A stretch of 64,000 bases of DNA. Source: JANXXV01 sp038230275 (GTDB taxonomy: Bacteria; Acidobacteriota; Terriglobia; Bryobacterales; Bryobacteraceae). The translations under genes were made by a program, and so were the position numbers. The first letter of the stretch is position 1. Every line of letters starts with the position of its first letter. The DNA lies in NCBI GenBank assembly GCA_038230275.1, contig JBBRNO010000004.1, positions 45,048-109,047 on the forward strand, given 5' to 3'. Shown in pieces: positions 8,986-15,474 of this stretch. The notes under the pieces were generated by a model. That model worked only from the letters and a program-made list of their open reading frames with translations, was not told the DNA's origin and ran no database searches.

Positions 8986-9756
8986 ATGAAAATCGCGACA
9001 TACAACGTCAATTCGATTCGCAAACGGTTACCGATCGTACTAAACTGGCTCTCTGTCCATCAGCCTGATGTCTTGTGCTTGCAGGAGACGAAAGTGCAGG
9101 ATGCCGACTTCCCGGCCGCTGCGATCCGCGAGGCCGGATATCACGCTACATTTCGAGGCATGAAAGGCTACAACGGAGTAGCCACTTTAACCAGGAATGC
9201 ACCGGAAGAAGTCTTGTATGGACTGCACGAGGGTGCCGATAATGAGGACGTCAGAATTATCCTAACCGTTGTGAACGGAGTTCCGATCGTCAATAGTTAC
9301 GTACCGCAAGGCTATGCCGTTGATTCCGAGAAGTATGCATTCAAATTAGCGTGGTTCAAGCGGCTGCGAACTTACTTTGACGCCCGGCTCGACCCGGCAA
9401 AGCATGCGGTTTGGACTGGGGATCTAAATGTTGCTCCAGAACCTATCGATGTTTACCATCCCGATCGCCGCGAGAACGAGGTAGACTTTCACATCGAAGC
9501 CCGGACAGCTTACAAAGCTGCGGTCGCGTGGGGTTTTATCGACGTTTATCGCAAACTGCATCCGGATCGCGTGCAGTACACCTATTGGGACTATTTCCGA
9601 AATGCCTTTGCGCGAGACTTCGGATGGCGAATCGATCACATCTTAGCAACCAAATCGCTGGCGCAGCGATGCAGACGTGCCGAGGTTGACTTGGAACCCC
9701 GAAAATCAGCCGATCCATCAGATCACACCATCGTTTGGGCAGATTTCGATCTCTAG
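8986..9756 (+). CDS. xth: Exodeoxyribonuclease III
   Basis: 256-residue AP endonuclease / 3'-5' exonuclease of the ExoIII family, the normal length. Active-site signatures are in order: TYNVNSIRKR (residues 4-13), LCLQETKV (metal-binding Glu), NSYVPQG, TGDLNVAP (Asp and Asn of the catalytic centre), WRIDHILAT and the C-terminal SDHTIVWADFDL with the general-base His. Acts on abasic sites in base-excision repair in the cytoplasm. It stands alone, divergent from the polysaccharide cluster; a TAAAAT box lies at 8953-8958 and may be its -10 element. Confidence 0.95.
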   Translation: MKIATYNVNSIRKRLPIVLNWLSVHQPDVLCLQETKVQDADFPAAAIREAGYHATFRGMKGYNGVATLTRNAPEEVLYGLHEGADNEDVRIILTVVNGVPIVNSYVPQGYAVDSEKYAFKLAWFKRLRTYFDARLDPAKHAVWTGDLNVAPEPIDVYHPDRRENEVDFHIEARTAYKAAVAWGFIDVYRKLHPDRVQYTYWDYFRNAFARDFGWRIDHILATKSLAQRCRRAEVDLEPRKSADPSDHTIVWADFDL

Positions 9757-9884
9757 CGCCGGCTTCCAGGTGTACTCTCTTTGCTTTGTCTCTCGGGCAG
9801 CAGCGCGCCCGGATAAAGCATCGGAGTGACAAACGGCCCCGGATTCCTATTTCGGCTACCGAGGCCGATAGTGTGCTTGTCGCG

Positions 9885-10073
9885 TTCAAGCGGCCTCACG
9901 GCAAGCAAATTCCGGGGACGGGGATCGGTTTGGCAATTTGCCAGCGTCTGGTTGAACGATACGGAGGCCGGATATGGATCGAGTCGCAAGCAGGTCATGG
10001 CGCCACATTCCGGTTTACATTGCCTCAGGCATTGCAACCAACAATAGAGAAGGCTGACGATGGAACCAAATGA
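9885..10073 (+). pseudogene. C-terminal remnant of a histidine kinase
   Basis: Only the last about 60 residues of a sensor-kinase ATPase domain remain: FKRPHGKQIPGTGIGLAI, then CQRLVERYGGRIWIES and GHGATFRFTLP, i.e. the G1/G2 boxes and C-terminal strands of HATPase_c. The phospho-acceptor His, N box and sensor domains are missing. In the same frame the sequence upstream of base 9885 bears no resemblance to a kinase and runs into the end of the ExoIII gene at 9756, so most of the gene has been deleted. The remnant overlaps the start of the response regulator by 14 bases, as an intact kinase-regulator pair would. An open frame from 9735 may still be translated but cannot give a kinase. Confidence 0.75.
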
Positions 10074-10515
10074 TTTGAACCGGCCAGTGAAGATCCTCGT
10101 CATTGAGGACAACGAGGCGGATATCGAGTTGTTGCGGTTAGCGCTGGAGGAAGCCGGTCTCAACTTTGAAATGACTGCGATCGAGGACGGCGGGGAGGCA
10201 CTCGCCTGCGGTAATCAGGTCGGTCCCCAGTTCGAAGCAACGGTTCCCGACCTTATTGTTCTGGACCTGAATCTGCCCAAGTACGGCGGCTTGGAAGTGT
10301 TGGAAGCTGTACGTGGATATCACCTGTTCGACACAGTTCCCGTCGTGGTCCTCAGCTCTTCGTCGTCGCCGCGCGAACTGGAAAAAATTAAGGCGTTTGT
10401 TTTTGTGCGGTTTATCAGAAAGCCCGCTGACCTGGATCAGTGCATGCAGATTGGTAAGCTCATCGCGGACTTTCTGATTGAGAGCGGACGCACGCATTCG
10501 CGCGTCGGGACATAA
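10060..10515 (+). CDS. Response regulator, single receiver domain (Rcp1-like)
   Basis: 151-residue stand-alone CheY-like receiver. Acidic pocket at Glu16-Asp17 (VIEDNEAD), phospho-acceptor Asp69 in IVLDLNLP, the switch Ser at 99-102 (VVVLSSSSSP) and conserved Lys121 in RKPADL. No output domain. This type is common next to phytochrome-like or PAS kinases. Its partner kinase here is reduced to a C-terminal stub directly upstream, so it is either an orphan served by another kinase or on its way to loss. ATG 10060 lies inside the stub, as expected for a coupled pair. Confidence 0.9.
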   Translation: MEPNDLNRPVKILVIEDNEADIELLRLALEEAGLNFEMTAIEDGGEALACGNQVGPQFEATVPDLIVLDLNLPKYGGLEVLEAVRGYHLFDTVPVVVLSSSSSPRELEKIKAFVFVRFIRKPADLDQCMQIGKLIADFLIESGRTHSRVGT

Positions 10516-10599
10516 TATCTCAGGCAGCGTCGGGCGCGGGATTCTTCAGCTTGTTTGAACCATCATAAATTTGCGTGCGGAAGGGATGGACGCAAATGG

Positions 10600-12252
10600 T
10601 CACCTCGAAGGGATGGTCTGCTCTTGGTCCGGCGTGTTAGACGCCGGCTTCCTATTTTTGATCCGCTTCAAGACGTCCCTGATTGTGAATTGACTCGGGG
10701 CCTGCAAACTCTTGAGCTCTTTCCAATCCAGCGGCACGGCGACCGGGGCGCCTGGACGGGCCCGGACAGCGTAGTCTGCAATCGACGTAGCAGTACAGTC
10801 GTTGCGAAAATAATCGATGAAAATCTTGCCCGTACGCTTTGCCTTGCTCATCGTGGCCACGTAGGCTTCGGGCGCTGCCGCTACCATTTCCTGGGCCACC
10901 GAGGCGGCAAACGCTTTTACGGCCGGCCAGGTGTCCTTACCCGCCAAACGCACAGTGACGTGCAAACCTTTGCCGCCGGTACATTTGAGAACCGATTCCA
11001 GCCCCTTCTGCTGCAGACGTTTCCGCAAGTCTAATGCGGCCAGTTTGAGCGGCTCCAACGGCAAATCCGGCGCCGGGTCGAGATCGAAAATCAGCCGGTC
11101 GGGGTAGTCAATCCGATCAATGGTCGCGCCCCAGGGATGGATCTCAATTGCACCCATCTGGATTACCTCAAGCAACCCCTTTTCATCCTCTATGAAGAGA
11201 TACTCGTATCGTTTCCCCTTATGCGTGAATTCAAACGGGTACACGTGCGCCCCCAGACCCTTTCCCGGATTGCGTTGATAAAAGCATTCGCCGTCTATTC
11301 CTGAGGGACAACGAAGTAGGCTCAGAGGCCGCCGGGCAATCTGAGGCACGATAAAAGGCGCCACGCCAGCGTAGTACTCGGCAAGTTCGCCCTTCGTGAC
11401 ATGACCGGTTTCAGAGATCACGCGGTCCGGGTGAGTGATGGCAATGCCACTTACTAGCAAGTTGCCGGCTTTCTTCTTAGCCGCCAATTTCGCCGGCATG
11501 TCGTTCGTAGGCATAGGCGTCTCCTTCTTAGCGTCGCGCGCATCTTTATCGTCCCGCAATCCTTGAAACGAAGGATGACGAATGCGGCCGTCCTGCGTCC
11601 ACTCCGTGAAGGCAACCTCGCAGAGCAACACGGGTCTGGTCCAGTGGATGGATTGCCATTCGATAGCGGGCAGGTCCGGCGTTTCGGCGCGTGTCAATAA
11701 CGGTTTCGTTAGCGCCAACCTGGAGAGCCGTTCTGCAAGTTCGCTAGCGCCTTGCATTGAGAAACCAGTGCCCACCTTGCCCGCGTAGTGCAATGCGCCA
11801 TCCTTCCGATAGCCAAGATAGAGGGTGCCCAGAGCACGTCCGCCGGTTCGCGAGGCGCTGAATCCCAGAATTGTGAATTCCTGCCGGAGCGTGCATTTGG
11901 ATTTGAGCCAATCCCGCCCACGCCCGGAAACATAGGGAGCGTCAGCCTTTTTAGACACAATCCCTTCGAGACCGAGGCCACAAGCTTTCGCGAACAGCTC
12001 CGTGCCCTGAACGGTGATATGTTCGCTGTAGCGAAGCACGGCTTCCGGGTTCGAGCTTTTCAGCAGCGCCTGCAATTTCGCTTTGCGCCGGGTCAAGGGC
12101 AGCTTCGTTAGATCCACTCCGTCAAGATGAAGGAGATCGAAGACATAGGCGACGATTGCGTTGGCATTTCCCCCATCGCCCAATGCTGACTGTAGGGCTT
12201 GAAAACTACTTTTGCCCTGCGCATCAAGGCTGACAGCCTCCATATCAAGCAC
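10600..12252 (-). pseudogene. ligD: 5'-truncated LigD: ligase domain without motif I, intact polymerase domain
   Basis: Remnant of the multifunctional ATP-dependent DNA ligase D of bacterial non-homologous end joining. The C-terminal polymerase/primase domain (about residues 270-540) looks complete, with LIFDLDPAPD supplying the metal-binding Asp pair and CTGGKGLHV. The ligase domain keeps motif III-like VAYVFDLLHLDG, motif IV LEGIVSKK and motif V WLKSKC. In frame upstream of the GTG at 12252 the sequence still matches ligase up to about base 12350 (LRTRNGKDWTARFPSL), then homology stops and an in-frame TAG lies at 12463-12465. The K-x-D-G-x-R motif with the adenylated lysine, and any N-terminal phosphoesterase domain, are missing. 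No ATG, GTG or TTG exists in frame upstream of GTG 12252. It may still make a polymerase-only protein, but cannot seal DNA. No ku gene is present. Confidence 0.8.
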
Positions 12253-12462
12253 GGCGTCTTTAGCCTTCAGCTTTTCCAGCGCCGCGGCAAGGGAAGGAAA
12301 TCTCGCGGTCCAGTCCTTACCGTTGCGAGTGCGCAGCCGCGCGGAGCCAGCGGAAACATAACCCTGGACGGCTGCAGTGCCATTTTCAGCCCGGCGCTTG
12401 CGAAGATCTTGCGCGGCCCGATCAGATCGACGGCGCGTTAGCGATTTGTCGTTTTGGCTCCG

Positions 12463-12888
12463 CTACTTGCAGTCGCCGATTCGGCGGCCCTTCATACGTA
12501 TGACCTTGGTGCCGCTCGCCTCCTTCCTTGTGTCGACGGTTTCAAAGGCGTTCCCGCTATAGGTACTCGAAATTGCGAACGAATTGGCGCCGCAGAGCTT
12601 AACCATGGAAATCGAGTTTCCATCGGACCTGAATTCCTTCAGCGTGCATCCGCTCCTGACGGCTGACTTCTCCGTTGCTTCCCGGATTATCTTCGCGGGC
12701 CTGTTGGCGAATTCCACCATGACTGGCGTGTAGCAAGTGTTGATTCCGGCCGCGGAAGGCTCTCCGTTTTGAGTGGTCACCACCTCCCAAAGTCCGGCCC
12801 GCATCCGGTCTTCCGCGTACAGTGGAACTGCCGCCGTGAATACTAGTGCGCTAAGCGCAAACGCAGTAGCTTGTTTGATTCCGAGCAT
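12463..12888 (-). CDS. DUF3617-like secreted protein
   Basis: 141 residues with a Sec signal peptide (LGIKQATAFALSALVFTAA, cleavage near LYA-ED). After it the motif MRAGLWEVVTTQNG and a Cys-containing core with NTCYTP, SGCTLKEF, LCGANSF and a terminal CK match the DUF3617 family of small periplasmic proteins, function unknown. Start ATG 12888 is set by an AGGAG site ten bases upstream; the longer frame has none. Its stop falls one base upstream of the last homology-free part of the truncated ligD frame, so the deletion that removed the 5' half of ligD probably brought this gene next to it. Confidence 0.75.
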   Translation of the reverse strand: MLGIKQATAFALSALVFTAAVPLYAEDRMRAGLWEVVTTQNGEPSAAGINTCYTPVMVEFANRPAKIIREATEKSAVRSGCTLKEFRSDGNSISMVKLCGANSFAISSTYSGNAFETVDTRKEASGTKVIRMKGRRIGDCK

Positions 12889-12910
12889 GTGTTTTCTCCT
12901 TGTAGCCAAA

Positions 12911-13366
12911 TCAAAGTGCGGGAACCAGCTTGCGCACCAGGTCGCGCACTTGTGGCAACCGTTCTTCCGCCCCGCCCGCCGGAAAACCGCTAATGTCCAC
13001 AACCAGCACCGCGGACCCTTTGAGAAGGTAGATCGCGGCCCGGCCGCCTTTATCTTTCGAGGGAATCGTGGAGAAGGCTGAACCGCCAAGACCATTCTCG
13101 TCCTGAGTCTTGCCTTTTGCGGCGCTATCGGCGCGTGCCCGCTCGTACATGCTTGCGACGCCGATCCGCACCACATTCATTTGCTTCTTGCTGCCCGCGC
13201 CCGCCCACTCGCAACCACTGGGATCGTTGGACCGCTTTGCGGACGGGCCGATGATCGCCTGCGCGTCAGCCTCCGTCACCGCCGAACAAACCGGCACTGC
13301 TTCCGCGCCAAGACTCGCGACTGTCAGGACCACGACAGAGAATATCCTGGTCAGCGAACATTTCAT
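12911..13366 (-). CDS. Secreted protein, paralogue 1 of a C-x-[AL]-[LV] domain family
   Basis: 151 residues with a signal peptide (KCSLTRIFSVVVLTVASLGAE region). The mature part starts with PVCSAVTEADAQAIIG and continues with SGCEWAGAG, a pattern shared with the proteins at 13919-14458 and 14517-15419 (Cys, short turn, T/S-x-x-E/D-x, ILG, then a second Cys about 20-25 residues on). The arrangement resembles DUF3558-like lipoprotein domains of actinobacteria, but that link is inference. Start ATG 13366 gives the signal peptide; the 46 upstream codons overlap the next gene. Part of a run of minus-strand genes, 26 bases from its neighbour. Confidence 0.65.
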   Translation of the reverse strand: MKCSLTRIFSVVVLTVASLGAEAVPVCSAVTEADAQAIIGPSAKRSNDPSGCEWAGAGSKKQMNVVRIGVASMYERARADSAAKGKTQDENGLGGSAFSTIPSKDKGGRAAIYLLKGSAVLVVDISGFPAGGAEERLPQVRDLVRKLVPAL

Positions 13367-13392
13367 TTCTTGAACGAATTGGAAATTGGAAG

Positions 13393-13860
13393 TCATTTTC
13401 CCGCCTGTTGGCGGGCGACCGCGCCGATCACCGGCAATGATAGAGTCTCCCCCTGGTACGCCTTCAACATCAGCAGCAGCCAAATCAGCAGGCCGCCTCC
13501 CCACAGCAGCACGCTGAAGAGGCTAATCATCACGGAGATGCTAAATGGCAGAATCATTCCCATTGCAACAATCACAAACCAGCCCAGCGACCAGACCAAG
13601 CTGAACAGAATGGACTGGAAGGCATGGAATTTGATTCGCGGATTCTGGTTATAGGGCGCGATTACCAGGAAGATGATTCCCGTGACAATCCCGCCCAGGT
13701 AACACAAGGCGCCGACGGCGTTCTCGGTCAATCCGGCACTGGCGCCAGGAACTGCACTCGCCGCGGCATTTGGCCCTGCCGCCGCGCCCTCCGCTGCCGC
13801 ACCGCATTTGGGACAGAAGCGCCCCTCGACCGAGGCTCCGCAAGCAGGACAGAATGTCAT
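13393..13860 (-). CDS. Zinc-ribbon membrane protein, DUF4870-like
   Basis: 155 residues. Residues 1-22 form a zinc ribbon (FCPACG and FCPKCG), followed by an Ala/Gly-rich linker and three to four hydrophobic segments from residue 45 on. The motif NPRIKFHAFQSILFSLVW is typical of DUF4870/Tic20-like small membrane proteins. The ribbon is expected on the cytoplasmic side. Start ATG 13860 is preceded by an AAAAGGAGCAA ribosome site. Function unknown; it sits among three related secreted proteins. Confidence 0.75.
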   Translation of the reverse strand: MTFCPACGASVEGRFCPKCGAAAEGAAAGPNAAASAVPGASAGLTENAVGALCYLGGIVTGIIFLVIAPYNQNPRIKFHAFQSILFSLVWSLGWFVIVAMGMILPFSISVMISLFSVLLWGGGLLIWLLLMLKAYQGETLSLPVIGAVARQQAGK

Positions 13861-13918
13861 ATATTGCTCCTTTTGATTCGTCGTTTAAGCTGTAACGCGT
13901 TATTAGTGGTTGCGTGCT

Positions 13919-14458
13919 TCAAAGCCTGGCAAGCGCTTTTATCGCCAAGACCTTCTCCTTTTCGAGAAGATCCGCGTAGACTTGCTCCTTCCCTTGCTCT
14001 ACTGTCAGGACTGACAGACTTGCGGGAGAAGTAAGCCCAATGCTGAAGAAAGCATCTCCTTTACGGACGCTTAGACCTGACCCGCCGACAAAGAAAGCTT
14101 CATCCCCCAACCCGCTGATGTCCTGGAAACCGCTGCCGGTTCTCTGCGTGAGTACCCGCTTGGCGTCAGTGAAGAGCATCTTGACGTTTTCCGGTCCCCA
14201 AGCGGCGGTTACAGAAGCTCCATTGCGAATATCCGCCCGGGGAGAATAGAGGCAGTGCATGCCGTCGTCGGAATGCGACTCGCGCATTTCGGCCCCAAGC
14301 GCTGCCGCGATTTCTTCTTTCGTCAGCAATGAGCAGGGATCGCGCTTCACCGCCGGCTGGGCAGGGGAAGATTGCGCGGACTTTGCGCTTGGGCTGCCTG
14401 TTAGCCCGCAGCCGGCGCTGAACATAATCAAACTCAATGACAGGAAATTTCGCTTCAT
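13919..14458 (-). CDS. Putative lipoprotein, paralogue 2 of the C-x-[AL]-[LV] domain family
   Basis: 179 residues starting at ATG 14458 behind an AAGGAACG ribosome site. N-terminal LSLIMFSAGCGLTG is a lipobox-type signal with the lipid-modified Cys at residue 17. After a Ser/Pro/Ala linker the domain DPCSLLTKEEIAAALG follows, with the second Cys in GMHCLYSP, then a beta-rich part ending in VSGLGDEAFFVGG-like and VRKGDAFFSI elements that resemble DUF3558-like domains. Likely outer-membrane or inner-membrane lipoprotein exposed to the periplasm. Function unknown. Confidence 0.68.
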   Translation of the reverse strand: MKRNFLSLSLIMFSAGCGLTGSPSAKSAQSSPAQPAVKRDPCSLLTKEEIAAALGAEMRESHSDDGMHCLYSPRADIRNGASVTAAWGPENVKMLFTDAKRVLTQRTGSGFQDISGLGDEAFFVGGSGLSVRKGDAFFSIGLTSPASLSVLTVEQGKEQVYADLLEKEKVLAIKALARL

Positions 14459-14516
14459 AAGCGTTCCTTTTCGTCGCTCAAATAATTCCAACGTGCAAGC
14501 CAGCCTAAACGGAACG

Positions 14517-15419
14517 CTACAGTCGGGGTAGAATCTTTCTGGCAAGAGCGACGCCTTTGGCTCTTCCGTCGGTGACTTGCATAAGATTGAGAGTGATGGA
14601 AGCACGGCCCTTCACCACACAAAGTTGGGAGTCGCCGATGGCCATGATCGCCTGATCGCCAACATCCACCGTCGGGGAAGCTCCTTTCTCTGAAATTGCG
14701 TCGACGCCGCTCAGGCGGCGCGCCAGTTGAAAGGCGGTGTAGGAGATCTTGCCGTTCTCGCGCTCTACGGTAAAGCCAAAGTACGGTGTATCGCCGTTCC
14801 CCATTCCCTCGGACATGCCGCGGGCGTAGGTCTTGATCATATCCGCCGCGCCCGCCGGCAGTTCATTGGGCTGAGCAGGGTTGTTTGGGTCGTCCTTGAT
14901 AGCGGCGGCGGATTTCTTGAATTTTTCCAAATTTTGCTCAATGGTTTCGGGCTTCACGAAGAAGTCGCAGTGCTCGCCGCTTTCCAGGTCGGTGGGTTTG
15001 CCATTAACTCTTTCGACGGTAACGCCGAGGATCTCCGACGCTTCGTCCCGGGACAACAGCGCACACCCGTCCCGCGTTGGTTCCTTCCTTGCCCGGGAGC
15101 CATGGGCCGCCGCGTCGCGAAGGGAACTAACCACATCGCCGGCTTTCACACCTGTCGCGTCTTCGGCCATTCGTATGTAACGATGCGCGGCATAATACAT
15201 GCTGCCAAGCGAGAGCACGGCGAGGAAAAACATCATGCCCACAACGATCAGGATGATCTTCAGGGCACCTGACTTTTGTGGCGCGGGCATCGCGGCGGCT
15301 GGCGACGCGAGAGGTGCGGCTGGACCTGAAGACGGATTACCGGCGCGGGCGCCGCAGCCTCCGCAAAATCCCCCCTGCCCGCCCAATGGCGCACCGCAGC
15401 TTGCACAGAACATCGGCAT
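14517..15419 (-). CDS. Zinc-ribbon, single-span membrane protein; paralogue 3 of the C-x-[AL]-[LV] domain family
   Basis: 300 residues from ATG 15419, placed nine bases after an AGGAG site. Order of parts: zinc ribbon at residues 1-26 (FCASCG, FCGGCG), Pro/Ala-rich linker, one membrane span near 52-80 (ALKIILIVVGMMFFLAVLSL), then the periplasmic domain DGCALLSRDEASEILG with second Cys in GEHCDFF. It thus fuses the ribbon and membrane anchor of the type seen in the gene at 13393 with the domain seen in the genes at 12911 and 13919. This suggests that the proteins of the cluster act together. First gene of the run, 55 bases downstream of the kinase gene that ends at 15475. Confidence 0.72.
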   Translation of the reverse strand: MPMFCASCGAPLGGQGGFCGGCGARAGNPSSGPAAPLASPAAAMPAPQKSGALKIILIVVGMMFFLAVLSLGSMYYAAHRYIRMAEDATGVKAGDVVSSLRDAAAHGSRARKEPTRDGCALLSRDEASEILGVTVERVNGKPTDLESGEHCDFFVKPETIEQNLEKFKKSAAAIKDDPNNPAQPNELPAGAADMIKTYARGMSEGMGNGDTPYFGFTVERENGKISYTAFQLARRLSGVDAISEKGASPTVDVGDQAIMAIGDSQLCVVKGRASITLNLMQVTDGRAKGVALARKILPRL

Positions 15420-15474
15420 TCGATGAGACTCCTTCACCTCAACAGCGCAAAGGATGTCTCAACCAGCTCAAACT

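Noticed and set aside
12353..12440. Possible ligase motif I in the in-frame sequence VQGYVSAGSARL
   Set aside because: It has no K-x-D-G, and the spacing from GY to the TRNG motif is about five residues too short for the family, so the QGY match is coincidental.
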